Notes: generated from the sequence alone by a model not told the origin. DNA of 64,000 nt from Helicoverpa zea (GCF_022581195.2 NC_061474.1:5456001-5520000); one strand, 5' to 3'. Positions 44,699 through 57,147 are shown, counted from the stretch's first letter. Numbers and translations: made by a program.

Positions 44699-45267
44699 AA
44701 CGTCTAATAAATGTTAATTTACGGCTCGAATTTCCTAAGATTTGTTAGATTCCAATTGTCACGAACCTCGTACATTTTCATTAGCAACTGGCTTAAATAA
44801 GAGAATCCTTATTTGGTGTTCACGTGAATTACGTTACAGCAAATATATTAAAGGCTATACGTGAACAAATAAAAGGTAAAGGATATTAAATGGAAGAACG
44901 TGTAAAACGTGTGATAATATACTGTAGCTGTGATGTACTAAAAACATAATATTTTGCATAAAAGTCGTGGTTGCAATCACCGCCGTCAGAATTTCTGCGG
45001 AGTATGCACGAAACCAGATTAAGCAAAACAAAATTTAAACGTACTAAGGAAATGTGTACTTATTTACGTGCATACCAAGCTAAAATATAGCAAACAAAAC
45101 GGACTTTAAATTATATGATGCTCAGAGTTTTTAAATAATTCTTGCGGTGGCGTAATCCTTAACCTTAAATTAGGATTAAGTCCACGCAATGTTTTTGAAA
45201 ATCTGAAAATGTCAAACCCTTCAAGGAAACGTGGAGTTTTAATGTGAGGGCCATAAACAATGCCAAG
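44699..45267. other. No supported feature
   Basis: AT-rich with no gene. Confidence 0.4.
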
Positions 45268-45490
45268 TTCATCATCTTTTTTTTCAACTATGTTGGAGTC
45301 GGCTTTCAGTCTACTGTTATACAAGGAGCGACTGTCTACTGATCTCCTCAACCTCGTCACCCGGTCAATGTTGCCCCCTTGGTATTGGTTGTCAGACTTT
45401 CTCGATTCTGACTACCCGAAACGACTGCCAAAGATGTTCAAATGACCGCCAAAACCTACTGTTTACCGTGCTCTCCGAAACACGGAAGAA
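45268..45490 (-). mobile_element. SINE-A, diverged, head-less
   Basis: TTCAACTATGTTGGAGTCGG, AGGAGCGACTGTCTACTGAT, TCTGACTACCCGAAACGACT and CTCCGAAACACGGAAGAACT follow the family order. Confidence 0.65.
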
Positions 45491-46019
45491 CTCGATATGA
45501 CAAGATGCTCACTCATCCACGGACCGACCGCATCAAGCGTTGCTTAATTTTATGATCAATCGAACCGGCTTTGACATAGCCACGAGCTCTTTCTATGTCA
45601 ATTCTCAAAAATAAGAAAACACATAACTACGACTCAAATTGTACCTTCTAGAGAGGTGAAAACGAACCTTTGTTCAGGGCCCATAAAGAGCTTTAAAAGC
45701 ACCAATAATCTGAAAAGCAAATAGAATATTTTGCATTTCATTTCAGTGCAATGCATTTGAAGCTGGTTCATCTGCGCTGAGAACAATGGGGAGCTATTAT
45801 CAATGGATGCTGGATGACAATGGATACGATTGTCTGAGTCTCCTCGTGGAAATCTTGCTTTTGAAGGCTATATCTGATCTTTGGATGTAGCTTTAGCAAG
45901 GTGGGGTTTAATTAGTAGATGTGATGTTTTAAAATATAATGTAACTTCAAATTGATTTAAGTCTTTAACAAATTAACCATGCTCTATAGATATAATAATT
46001 AAACAGAAACTGCGTATGG
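45491..46019. other. No supported feature
   Basis: No gene seen. Confidence 0.4.
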
Positions 46020-46165
46020 TGTGGCCTGCGGGATGCTAATGTGTATATGTTAATATTCCGCTTCTATTCCTCTGTTAGCTACCATACTCCCTTTAACTTT
46101 CTAAATCTTTTTCGCAATCTATCCATCCTTTCTTTGGTCTTCCTCCCCAATCCACTCTAAACACA
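46020..46165 (-). pseudogene. Decayed LINE ORF C-terminus
   Basis: On the minus strand a short frame reads WGGRPKKGWIDCEKDLESLK, close to the GRPKKRWxDCxxxD motif near the C-terminus of several insect LINE proteins. A stop follows soon after, and no further conservation is seen. Confidence 0.4.
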
Positions 46166-47760
46166 GATTTCCTAATTTCGAATTTCGTCGTAATTTTCAC
46201 CGGACACAGTGTAGATTTTTACGTTTACAAATAAAATGTAATTGCAAAAAAGCTGAAAATCCATTACCTCTAACAAAACGTTGCAGCCGATATTTGTGAA
46301 AGTGTTTCGAGAGCAATCCACGGACTTTTAGCGACTTAAAACTAAAGCCAAAAATCCGAGCACACAGTGGGTAGGATTAAGTAAACGCTCACAGAATTTA
46401 ACACAGAATAATAGAAGGTTCCGCTCAAAGAATTGTTCAAATAAATTCGTTCGAAAAATCTAAAATGTTATCGTTGTTTGGCAAAGGCTGCGCTTTTGGA
46501 GTTCCTACCGTTGTATATAAGCCATGCATGTATATAATTGAATGTTTGCCAATATGCTTTATAAACTATATCAACGGCCATTTCGAAACACAAAAATATC
46601 TTTATTTTTTCAAATTAATAACTAACAATTATTTTTTAAATTGATGGTATTATCTTACCCAACCTTATATATTTCATTAGGTTCTGATAGAGGTATATTT
46701 TGGCCTACATACCTACACACATTTCTAAATGTCTCACAAACACAATAAATGTAGATACAAATCTCTTAACAAAAGCATTGAAATATTCAACAGCAACAAA
46801 ACAACATTTTCCCTCATAAAAGCGAACGGTTCTAATAAAAACTTCATTTTGAAACAGTTTCATTCTGCAATACGAATCTAATATAAAATGTTTGTTCCCA
46901 GTTCATTATCATAGTGAATATTTAAGTCGGCTGCAAGTAATTTATTGCGACAAAAAGCGATCGTTTATTGGAATGCTTCACGGAACCCTAATAATGAGTT
47001 TTGAACTGCTATAGAAGATTGTCTATAGTTTGTCTTATAAATGGAAGGTCTTGATTTCTCACGATTTAAGATTTAATGTCTTGTTTTCTTTCGTTTTGTA
47101 ACTTATTTGATGAAAAATTCGTTTAAAGCATCATGACGCGTCATTGATAAAACTGCTATAGAGATATAATTTTACGCAGTCTTCTGTGTTTAGTCAATAT
47201 TTTCCATGATATTCAAAGTCATACCTATTTGTTTGTTGGTTTCCCAAAACGTAGAAAGGATTGTGATGAAATTTAAGCACATGATTATTCAATGTAGGCT
47301 TGTCTAGTTCAAAAAAGTTTGGCAAAGCATCGCATGTACCTGCTACAATTTGTTCCTATGTATGGTATAGCATGTACCGCATGTATTACATATTTGTATG
47401 GTATTCAACATCTATCAAGATATTGCTTCTATTATTTATTGTTTTCGAACAATAACTGCTTCTTATAAGTACAAGTGACACGTTCTTTGAGTTTGATTAA
47501 ATTACAATTAAATCACATTGTAGCGTAATATCCTTATAGATAAACTTTCCCAAACACTCGTCCTTGGATCCTGAATCTCTCACACACATACACACACATG
47601 ATTTGTAATTGAACCAATAACGATCGATATGTTATTGAAACCAGGTCATTAGTACAGCTATGATCATGAAGCTACATCATTTGTGGAACTTCTAATAATA
47701 TATGATTTTAACGAGATGTGAGCCAGTTTCACGCATGTTAGATAATGTTTTCTCGTTTAT
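46166..47760. other. Long stretch without a supported gene
   Basis: AT-rich. A short CA-type run lies near 47582-47598. Confidence 0.45.
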
Positions 47761-47777
47761 AGGCGTGTTTTTGATAA

Positions 47778-48168
47778 GAAGAAGTCGTGGTGGCCTAGTG
47801 GGCAAAGAACCAACCTCTCGAGTATGAGGGCGCGGGTTCGATTCCAGGTCAGGCAAGTACCAATGCAACTTTTCTAAGTTTGTATGTACTTTCTAAGTAT
47901 ATCTTAGACACCAATGACTGTGTTTCGGATGGCACGTTAAACTGTAGGTCCCGGCTGTCATTGAACATCCTTTGCAGTCGTTACGGGTAGTCAGAAGCCA
48001 GTAAGTCTGACACCAGTCTAACCAAGGGGTATTGGGTTGCCCAGGTAAGCTGGGTTGAGGAGGTCAGGCAGGGCAGTCGCTCCTTGTAAAGCACTGGTAC
48101 TCAGCTACATCCGGTTAGACTGGAAGCCGACCCCAACATAGTTGGGAAAAAAGGCTCGGAGGATGATG
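47778..48168 (+). mobile_element. SINE-A, full length with perfect TSD
   Basis: A 17-bp duplication AGGCGTGTTTTTGATAA lies at 47761-47777 and 48169-48185. The A-box is TGGCCTAGTGG (47791-47801) and the B-box GGTTCGATTCC (47835-47845). The 3' end is GGAGGATGATG. This is one of the two best copies and sets the family length at about 390 bases. Confidence 0.92.
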
Positions 48169-48185
48169 AGGCGTGTTTTTGATAA

Positions 48186-49108
48186 ATTGAAAATCTTAAT
48201 GAATTTTGTGGTTAAATTCTTTTGTCGTAGTTGAACACCTATACAGCTACAATATTATGGTTTAATGGTACAATATGAATACCAAAAACCATACCTATGT
48301 ATATAAGTGAAAATTCCATGAAATGCCAAGACTCACATTTTGAGTGTATTGCGAAATAATAGAGAAATGCGGTAGGGATCTTCATTTTACAAAATACGAT
48401 GATGATGGATGATGAGACAGTAATAGGAAGTGAATCATAACATTGATCGTTACCCAGTTCCCTGTTCGAGACCCGTTTTCATAAGGAGCTTAGATTGGAT
48501 AACCATAATTCATTCGGCCATAAACAAACAAACATCATCCCCATTAATATTATTACTACTTCAAAACTTTGCAGATTTATGAGCACTCCAATAAATTCAT
48601 CATGGTTAAATTTAAACGTACGTACTTCTGTCAAACTGTATGAAGTTAGCGCGGCGACAGTATAAGTTTGCGGTTGACTCACGCTCGGTTAAACTGAACT
48701 AACTTTCCTAGCGAATGGAAATGTTTTCCAAGTTGTCGGATGTCCCAGTGTGTCGACAGGTTTATATAGCTGTATGTCTAAACTTTACGTTTTATGTCTC
48801 TTCTTGATGCAGCGATGGCGGAATTAAATTAATTTGCATTTTGTAATATTTGAATATTTATATATTTGATTTTGCGTTTCTAAAGTTGATCAGGTTAAAA
48901 CCTCAAACCGTTTGGGCCTTTTGGGTTTGAAACCTAAGGATCACTAGTGAACAAAAGTCTGGCCTATATTTCGTTCAAAGAGTATGCACTGTATGCATTG
49001 CCATTCCGCGTGGCAATGCAGTCAGCCTTTTGGCCGACGATCCCCGCTGACAGCGATGCGGATGAATCTTTTGATACATAGTTATAATTTTTCCATTTTA
49101 TTTGTAAA
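48186..49108. other. No supported gene
   Basis: It contains a small perfect hairpin at 48994-49020 and otherwise nothing recognised. Confidence 0.4.
48994..49020. repeat. 10-bp perfect hairpin
   Basis: TGCATTGCCA at 48994-49003 and TGGCAATGCA at 49011-49020, loop TTCCGCG. Confidence 0.8.
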
Positions 49109-49237
49109 CTAGCTTCTGCCCGCGACTTCGCACGCGGATCCTGTCCCTTATGCCAGAGACTACGGGGTCAGCAAAATCAAAGATCTGAATCGTCTGATAT
49201 TGAATTTTAAGGGCACATTGACGGGAAAACAACGGAA
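49109..49237 (-). mobile_element. Helitron-like 3' end, second copy
   Basis: It matches 41724-41855 almost base for base: CTAGCTTCTGCCCGCGACTT, then ACGCGGATCCTGTCCCTTAT and GGGGTCAGCAAAATCAAAGA. CTAG is at 49109-49112. Confidence 0.6.
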
Positions 49238-49851
49238 CATTTGTAAATAGTTGGAGAATATGTAATTTAAATAAGAAATCTAGATTCAGAGCAATAGAGG
49301 AGAGTAGATAATATTTATGTTCAATGCAGAAAATGCAGTTCTGTTGGCCGTTTTTCATAAAATGTAAATATGGAGCTTACACTATGTAAATATAGAAGCC
49401 ATAAGTGCTGAATAAAATGCAGGCTCTGTAAACGTATTTTATATCACCGTACGTTTTTCTACTTTATTTTCTCTGTTAATCGGAAAGCAATTATTTTCAA
49501 AAAGAGATTTGACGATAAAAAGAGCTATTTATCATTCAAAGATAAAGCATTGCTTTATCTATGTTTATCAAGTGGCATGAACTGCTTATCCGAAATCTGT
49601 TCACATTATTTGCGTGTCAGCAAGATGGTAGCCAGGGTTGGCCTAGTTTATATGACCTATTAAGTATTTTCATTATGTAGGTACCTGATATAGGTCGTAG
49701 GTATTTAATCAGCTAGGTACATAACACGTAAGGAAAAACTCACATAGCTACCTAATTGAGAAATAAACTTCTGTACTCTAATAGGAGAATATCTCGCAGG
49801 AAGATAAAATTAACATAGATTTGAAGTTACTATTCTGTTTAAAGTAACTCA
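49238..49851. other. No supported feature
   Basis: AT-rich with no gene. Confidence 0.4.
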
Positions 49852-49900
49852 TCATCTGCCTTGCCTTTTCCCAACTATTTTCAGGTCGGCATCCAGTCTA
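49852..49900 (-). mobile_element. SINE-A 3'-end fragment
   Basis: TCATCATCTGCCTTGCCTTT, then TCCCAACTATTTTCAGGTCG and GCATCCAGTCTA. Confidence 0.6.
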
Positions 49901-49959
49901 AAAATGTCTTCAAATTAAGATCGATGGTTCGAGAATAGCTCTCATCATCATATTTCTTC

Positions 49960-50218
49960 ACCGAATCAGCAAGCTGAAGTGGCAGTGGGCTGGCCATATT
50001 AGCCGAAGAACCGATAACCGTTGGGGTAAACGAGTTCTAGAGTGGAGACCACGCCTCGGCAAACGTAGTGTAGGACGTCCTCAGGCACGGTGGAGTGATG
50101 ACTTGCGCAAGACGGCTGGCAGGAGCTGGATGCGAGAAGCCGAAAATCGATCTCAGTGGCGTGCACTTGGAGAGGCCTATGCCCAGCAATGGACTGCGAT
50201 AGGCTGATGATGATGATG
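49960..50218 (+). mobile_element. RTE-type LINE, 5'-truncated, intact TSD
   Basis: A perfect 13-bp duplication ATCATATTTCTTC lies at 49947-49959 and 50219-50231. The element ends in a TGATGATGATG simple repeat instead of poly(A), as RTE-clade LINEs do. Confidence 0.88.
49962..50207 (+). CDS. RTE-type ORF2 C-terminus (partial, intact)
   Basis: About 80 residues are open to TGA at 50205-50207. The segment KLKWQWAGHISRR, then RPRLGKRSVGRPQARWSDDL, then QWRALGEAYAQQWTAIG matches the conserved end of insect RTE reverse transcriptases (KWxWAGHxxR; GRPxxRWxDDL; W..x.EAYxQQW). The polymerase lies upstream and was never copied here, so the fragment is inactive although undamaged. Confidence 0.85.
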   Translation, partial: RISKLKWQWAGHISRRTDNRWGKRVLEWRPRLGKRSVGRPQARWSDDLRKTAGRSWMREAENRSQWRALGEAYAQQWTAIG

Positions 50219-50231
50219 ATCATATTTCTTC

Positions 50232-50733
50232 TATCATCCAATCATACATCCTGTAACAACACATAATCGCGACAGTTCCTACAAATACGAAACAGCTCCA
50301 ACTAATACGGAACTGTTCCGAGTACAAGAACAGTAACCTAATACTCTGACCGAACCGGATTGACGACGGTGTAAGACGTTCAACGTGAAGCTATTGCATT
50401 GTTATTGGAAGTGAACCGAAGCTTCAATCTGACTGAACATGACACACAAAGGAAGATTGACTTCGGTAATATAATATTTTGTGTATGGCTAGGTAAGGGT
50501 CTGTGGTATTCAGAATTCAAAGATGATCGCCTCGCATGCTTCTTTGGAGTTTGGGTTTACAAGATTGTGCCGAATACATTGAAAGTATGAGTTAGTGAAA
50601 ATATGTAACTAGAAAATTAAATCGTAGTGACAAAGGTACCATATAGTTATGTACTTGTAAGAGCTCAAAAACTTTTGATGAAGGATTTTGAAGTGTATAG
50701 ACGTATATCATGTAATAAGTCATAATTATGAAT
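50232..50733. other. No supported feature
   Basis: AT-rich with no gene. Confidence 0.4.
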
Positions 50734-50867
50734 CTAGCTTTTTATCGACCGCCAGCGTTTTCACCCACATCCCGAGAATCCATCTTCTTCGATCTAATAC
50801 TAAAGGAATTTTCAAATTGGTTGAGCAGTTCCTAAGATGAACGTGTTCAAACAAACAAATCCCTCAC
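50734..50867 (-). mobile_element. Helitron-like remnant
   Basis: CTAG at 50734-50737, then TTTTATCGACCGCCAGCGTT; the far side has TCAAATTGGTTGAGCAGTTC and GTTCAAACAAACAAA. It is decayed, and no clear hairpin remains. Confidence 0.35.
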
Positions 50868-51068
50868 TTAAGTTCCGGACAGTCTTAGGAAGTCGAGCAG
50901 AGAGCGCGATGCTAAGTAAAAACTTTCAAATGTTAAGTTAAACTGCATGCAAAATGTCGTTACTTTCGAAATCCCTTGACATAAACTGCATATACAACTT
51001 CAAAAGTTTCAACACTTTAAAAAGAAATAAGGACACACACTAGTGGTGGGCGACAGTTACCAAAAATA

Positions 51069-51480
51069 TATCGGGTGTGACGTTCACAATCACATTAAAT
51101 GAAATGCGTTAATATACTGGTTAATATATGTAGATTAACACAAAGAAAATAGAAAAAATGCGTAAAAATAAAAAAATAACTTTTCAAACAAAGTAAATAG
51201 AATAAAAAATGTGCGAGAATTAGAACACCATATAAAAGTCAGTCATTACAAACAACTGAAATTCTCATTTGAAAACTGACAGCTGTCAACTGATCAAAAC
51301 ATTTGATACTCCTAACTTTATCTCTGCTTTACACATGATTTTGTAAATTATAAAAATGAAAAACGAGTTCCGTGGTTAAACCACTGAATGGATTAGGTTA
51401 TTTTTGTTACAATTCACCATAGAATATCATAAAGTATATGCGATAGGATTTAATGTGATTGTGAACGACACACCCTGTAT
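51069..51480. mobile_element. MITE with about 33-bp inverted ends
   Basis: Left end GGGTGTGACGTTCACAATCA, then CATTAAAT; right end ATTTAATGTGATTGTGAACG, then ACACACCC. TA-rich bases at both edges would fit a Tc1/mariner-type target, but the duplication cannot be told apart from the ends. No transposase. Confidence 0.65.
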
Positions 51481-51968
51481 ATCTTTGTATAATACATACA
51501 CATGCTACCTACTAGTGTTATTTAAAAAAAAGTCAAATAGACGATCATTCGACATCCAAAAGTTATACGAAGCCAATGAATAGTATACTTACTTTTATTA
51601 ATTTTACCAGCAATTTTAGTACCTAATTTGCATTGAAAAAAATTCTGAAGCATACATCGTAACAAACGTCTATTTAACTATGTAATAATACCAATAGTAC
51701 TTATGTATGAATCAAAATCACATAAACAATTATGACAATAGAAGTAATCGGAGACGGAATTGCCGTGTAAATACAGTATCGATATCCAACATTAGCAACA
51801 GATACACATATTACCCATACGATACTAGATATACCATCCCTATGCAAACTACTGAACTTCAAGCCAGTCAAGAGTGTAGTGTTCATACAAAGTTTTAGTT
51901 CAATAAGAACTTCAAGTTCGTGCAATGGTGTGATGTCAGTGAGTTGTCACTGCATTCGGCTGTAACTT
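51481..51968. other. No supported feature
   Basis: Short overlapping frames at 51700-51925 show no domain. Confidence 0.4.
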
Positions 51969-52517
51969 AAAGGGGAGATTCCACCAAATTGTTTGCACAC
52001 GTTTGTTCGCGAACAAGAAGTGTGTTCGCGTCGGAACGAGTAGTCTGCTAGCATGTGTACGGGCAAAAGGTTGTTATTTAGCGGAAATTTTAAAAATACA
52101 AATAATAGAATGTTTATAAACTAATAGTTACTTTACAAATTGCTTACACTGACGTTCAGCCACAAACTGAGCACAGCTCGTATCTAGTTGCTCAGAGTGT
52201 GATACTAAGTATTACAAAGTTACAAGATCTTTCTAGTGAAATCATATAAAGTCCCTGTATGCTAGTTTAAGTACACATATTTCGTTATGTACTTAAAAAG
52301 CTTGTATGCTTAAAGTGTTCATGGGTATCCTTCATCATCAGCCTATCGCAGTCCTCTGCTGGACATAGGCCTCTCCAAGTGCACGCCACTGTCTGCACAC
52401 ACGTCTCCTAACGTAATATAAATATGTAACTCTTTGCTAGAGCAAGTAGACCAGAAGAAACATTTGTGTATCACACTGAGCGTCAAAGTGCTGCACACTG
52501 GTGGAATCTTGTCTTTA
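51969..52517. mobile_element. DNA-transposon remnant with 18-bp inverted ends
   Basis: AAAGGGGAGATTCCACCA at the left and TGGTGGAATCTTGTCTTT at the right pair with three mismatches. The interior holds GTTTGTTCGCGAACAAGAAG and an RTE fragment. Superfamily undetermined. Confidence 0.5.
52333..52391 (-). mobile_element. RTE-type LINE 3'-end fragment
   Basis: On the minus strand it reads CAGTGGCGTGCACTTGGAGA, then GGCCTATGTCCAGCAGAGGA and CTGCGATAGGCTGATGATGA, the same end as the copy at 50.2 kb. It sits inside the transposon remnant at 51969-52517. Confidence 0.75.
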
Positions 52518-53424
52518 GAATAAAACTTGAAGAAAAGTGTTGTTTCTAACGTCTTAAATACTTACCAGTTGGAATTGAATTTAAAATGGATTATAGGGAT
52601 GGGACAGCACGTTCTTACGTAAACTTATGTCAGTAACAAATTATGTATGTAACCTACTTTTGTTTGAAATAGTCGATTCTGGAAGTAAAACTAGTAATAC
52701 AACTAGTAGTAAAACTGGGTTGAAGAATTAAATTTTTAATGTGATTAATAAAAGTTTGTTGACTCAGACTTCTGGATTTTACACTTAGACATATATTACG
52801 CCTAGTGTCATGAAAATCCATTCATCAATTTACTAGTGAAGGACTGACAAACATACACACACACAGACACACACACACACACACACAAACTTTTAACACA
52901 TTCAATAGATAACACAAGTCCCATGAGAAAATGGTTCTATTTGTAACACTAATTAAGTACATTACATCTGAGAAAACAAATGTGATACTTAGATATTATA
53001 ACTAGATAATTATGTCATCAAATAACGTCTCGAATAAGCTTTGTAAATAATCTTTTACCCAACATATCTTTTAGAAATAATTGATCAGTTTATCAATATA
53101 ATTTAGATTTTCATACACACATTGATAATTGAGATAATTAATTTATATTTGAATAAATCCGAGTAATGATTCGTCAATTCGTAGAGGGGCTTTAATCATA
53201 CTGATTCAATTAATTGAATATTTAACGGCCAATCTGGGGACAAACAAACATGATTTTAGCTGATGATTGGACAATATTGGAACAATTACGTATATTGTCT
53301 GCATGCATGCGATATCATTGTGTTATAATGTAACAACAGTTACATAATAATGGAGTTCAGAATAATTATCATCTAAGGCTACTGTTCTCTATGAAGAGAT
53401 AAGCTAGTTACGCAGAACGTGTTA
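52518..53424. other. No supported gene
   Basis: It contains a CA microsatellite at about 52853-52888 and otherwise AT-rich DNA. Confidence 0.45.
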
Positions 53425-53599
53425 GGGTCAATTCCCACTGAAAGAGCAGCGGCCGGCAGCGGCCGTAAGAGCACGGACAATGTAAGAGCGCGGCGCGGCG
53501 CGGCCCAGCGCGGCGCCGCGCGGCCCGTCGCGCTCGCGCTCAATCACTTGTATTTTTACGGCCGCTGCCGGCCGCTGCTCTTTCAGTGGGGATTGACCC
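53425..53599. mobile_element. 175-bp foldback MITE, TTA duplication
   Basis: About 44 bases at each end are inverted copies with one mismatch: GGGTCAATTCCCACTGAAAG at the left, CTTTCAGTGGGGATTGACCC at the right. The inner arm is AGCAGCGGCCGGCAGCGGCC. TTA flanks at 53422-53424 and 53600-53602, as for PIF/Harbinger elements. The centre is very GC-rich. Frames on either strand are by-products. Confidence 0.85.
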
Positions 53600-53641
53600 T
53601 TATGGTGCACAAATATTTGCGCAGACACAGGTGCACTCTTA

Positions 53642-53802
53642 AGGTACGAGTTCGCAGCCGACCGCAGGCGACAACTGCAGACGACGTGTCGCAACGACAC
53701 TACTGGTTTCTATGTATTTCTATGAAATTCCCTCCGTAGTTGAATGAAGCGACGACATGTCGTCTGCAGTTGTCGCCTGCGGTCGGCTGCCAACTTGTAC
53801 CT
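53642..53802. mobile_element. 161-bp foldback MITE, TTA duplication
   Basis: Left AGGTACGAGTTCGCAGCCGA, then CCGCAGGCGACAACTGCAGA; right is the inverse ending ...GGCTGCCAACTTGTACCT, with about three mismatches over 50 bases. TTA flanks at 53639-53641 and 53803-53805. It is a different family from its neighbour 42 bases away. Confidence 0.82.
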
Positions 53803-53814
53803 TTATTCTTATAG

Positions 53815-53960
53815 TTCGATGGGACGGCAAACCGACACGATCGGAGAGAGATCCGACATTAACGTGCTCTCCAATGCATGGAAGTATTATCAATCAGCAA
53901 CTGCCAGACTGTGGGCTGCTTTGTGAAAGTTTCTTAAAACCCACAAACCGATTTCCTCTG
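53815..53960 (-). mobile_element. SINE-B, partial
   Basis: On the minus strand: GAAATCGGTTTGTGGGTTTT, CTTTCACAAAGCAGCCCACA and ATTGGAGAGCACGTTAATGT match the middle of SINE-B at 17.8 kb. Confidence 0.65.
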
Positions 53961-56429
53961 TAACCACAGCAATGATACTATACGAGTACTAGACAAACAA
54001 AGCATTTAGGTACATACATTCACTAATACATTAAAATAAGGTATTACATCGTAAAAAGAGAAACTAGCGATGGGAACAGCACCTTTTAGAATCCAATGAA
54101 AAATAGGCGATGCTTTCAAAATATCCTCAAAAACAAATAACAGTTAAAACGTCGACAGAAATAAAACTGGCTTGCCCAGCTCTCGAAACAAAGTCTTAAC
54201 ACAGTAACTTCATTGAATGTAAGCATTCTAAGCAACCCAACGGCCTTTTAGGCTGAACTGCATACAAACATCTTCAGGATTCAATCACTTACATTGTAGC
54301 TACAGCCGACAAGTACCGCAGTCGTCGCTTTGTGTTACATAAAGCACAAAGCGCCACTGATTGGAGTCTCCGATACCTATACACATGCAAATATTTGTAC
54401 CTGTGCTCTGACCATAGAGTTATGAAGAGTAGGACAAGCCAGTTCAATTAGCTCGAGAAACTTTTGGTACCATTGGTAATTGATTTGTTGTACTTATATA
54501 AAAATATAATTACACAAAAAAAAAAAAACTAAAACATCAAAGGTGCTGACCTATTTTTGCAACCACTATATTGGGCTTTATCCACTCCTCAATCTTAATG
54601 ATGAGTGACTCCTGATAAATAAATTATCTAACATTGAAAGATTTTTCCAAATCAGCCTGATATATGCGCATTCAAGCAAGCAAACTCTTCCTTCAACAGA
54701 ATTATATTAGTTCCGATAGGCTGTATTTGTTTTTATTCATTTTTTTAGCTACGGGCATATCTACTTAATTCTTAGATCTATAGCGCTAACCAAAAGGGGT
54801 TTGTGTCGAAATACGAATGTACTGGTCCAATGGTTGTGCATTTGTATTGCAAACCTTTGGAATATTGTTTCTAGTAACCGAGTTAGATGTTTGGGTATTT
54901 CTGTTAGAAAGTTACCTAAGTGGTGTCAAATTATCTTGGATTTGATTTATAAAGTGCTCTGTAATCAACACTATTGTCCCTATACAGAGGCAATATAAAG
55001 GTAAAAATCATTAATTTTTAATGTAAGGAATAAAAAAATCCTCAGAAACTTATTAAGTATCAAAGTTTCTAAGTTATATTAGCACTACAATATCATCTGC
55101 CATTATTATTTTCTCTACGATAAACTAACACTACCTGCTGTCATACTTAAAACAATGAAATAAAATCTTTAAAGATGATAAAACAATAGGCAACAAAAAA
55201 GTACTTAATAACAAACCTATTTCTATCTATCCTCACAGTTTAGTGAAACTTTATTGCGCTGAAACTTTTTAATATCCGCAGTAGAAAATTAAAAGGTTCA
55301 TGGCAATTTTTAAAAAGATATTTCTTCCTGAGCGGCCCCAATCAACTGAGTAGAGTGCATCGAAATGACTGCTTCAGGGCAATCGCTAAGTAATGTTTAA
55401 GAACTAATACTTACACACTTTCGACTTTACAAGAAATGTACGGATTATTTTCAAGTAATTTTTTTTGTTGTTTGTCTGATCTGTCCATACAGCAGTAATT
55501 TTGACAGTTTTTTTTTCTTTCGCTACTATAAATGTATTTTGTTGTTATCATTCAATTATTCATTATTGACTCCTTTTTTTCGAATATCTCTATTTTAAAG
55601 AGTACCTTTGATCTGAACGCACCGAGGAAAATAAAACACACACCTATTTGTTGAAATAACAAACCAACGTTAATGGTCCTAATTCTGACTGACCTAGGAC
55701 GTATTCTGGAGGTAAATCACTCACAAATACCGGTACACACATCTTATTACAATATCTGTCGAATTTAAAGTCATTCACTACAATATAGTAATTTAAATTT
55801 AAAAATAATTAAATATGCCCGAAATATATTTAATTTAAATTTTAAATCTAACACATATTATTTTGATGACTGGCCGCCAGTGTTGCCAGCCAAAACAAGC
55901 TTCAAAATCACGGACTGTACCGTGAATAAAAACTAATTAGTACATAATTAATCATGCCCGCAAAAGGTTAAAAATTCCAACGGTTTGCCGTCCGTTAATT
56001 ACACAATGACATGATGAAATTATTTTGCCAAAATCTGCAATACAAATCGGCCGTCAAACCCTTATCATCGTTATAGAAGAAAATGAAGAAATAGAACATT
56101 GTTAAAGACAAAATATCGGGAAGTTGGTACAATGTAGCCTAATTATCTTTTGTTTCTTAATAATTTGTGAAGACATCACGTCGGGTTTCTTAAAATGTTA
56201 GAGGCTCTGTCTAATAAAAATCAAGAAATCCCATAAATAAAATTAGAAGTAATATTCCAAATAACTATGATATCTTGTTTAAAAATCCAAATACATTTAG
56301 AAAATCTTACTTTATAGGCCCTAGTGTCAGATATACCACAAATCTGTTTAACGCTTCCTGATATGAGATTATAATGTCGTTTTAATAATTCCAGAGTTGT
56401 AAGTTTGGCAAACTTACGGAAACATACAT
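53961..56429. other. Long stretch without a supported gene
   Basis: AT-rich. A frame at 54801-54998 has no domain. No terminal repeats were recognised. Confidence 0.45.
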
Positions 56430-56439
56430 GGAAAGGTAT

Positions 56440-56635
56440 CATCATCATCCGAGCCTTTTTCCCAACTATGTTGGGGTCGGCTTCCAGTTTAACCGGATTC
56501 AGCTGAGTACCAGTGCTTTACAAGGAGCGACTGCCTATCTGACCTCCTCAACCCAGTTACCCGGGCAACCCGATACCCCTTGGTTAGGACTGGTGTCAGA
56601 CTTACTGGCTTCTGACTACCCGTAACGACTGCCAA
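56440..56635 (-). mobile_element. SINE-A, 5'-truncated, intact TSD
   Basis: A 10-bp duplication GGAAAGGTAT lies at 56430-56439 and 56636-56645. It covers the 3' half, from ATCATCATCCGAGCC to CGTAACGACTGCCAA, and is close to the family consensus, so it is fairly young. Confidence 0.85.
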
Positions 56636-56645
56636 GGAAAGGTAT

Positions 56646-57051
56646 ATAGGATAAGAATTAATATACCATTTTAAATTTTAAGTTACGTACTTGCATGAAA
56701 TTCAAAGTAACCAAATCCCTGCTTTATGCAAACGAATAAAAAGAAGGAATTTTATGCTAGTCTCCGGAACGAGTTTAAGAACTGTGCCAAATCTTTTATC
56801 TAATAAAATGAAATTCTTTGTTACTGTGCAGTCGCTTCTTAAAGATTAGGAAATGTATTCTTTTCGTATATTTAAAATGTACAAAAGGGAAATGAGGTTG
56901 TAGCCTGTTATACTGAAAATTACAATTTACAATGCCCATATTGTGATAACTTTGTTTTTATTCTCTTCATCTTAGGCTCCTTCCATTCTGCCCGATTTGA
57001 GCAATTTACGTATGTAGCTGATAGTTAATTTAATCGTCAATATGAATATTA
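56646..57051. other. No supported feature
   Basis: AT-rich with no gene. Confidence 0.4.
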
Positions 57052-57061
57052 AGTTGCAAAT

Positions 57062-57147
57062 GCACTATAATATGTCCTGAGCAGCTGGCTGATCTCCTTA
57101 AATGAGAATAGCCGCCGTGGCCGAAATCGGCCGTGGACGCCATTATT
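57062..57147 (+). mobile_element. SINE-B, 86-bp 3' copy with TSD
   Basis: AGTTGCAAAT lies at 57052-57061 and 57148-57157. The insert runs GCACTATAATATGTCCTGAG to CGGCCGTGGACGCCATT, so only the last part was copied. Confidence 0.8.

Noticed and set aside
53419..53739. Arginine/alanine-rich frames on both strands
   Set aside because: They lie across a foldback MITE, and its palindrome explains them.
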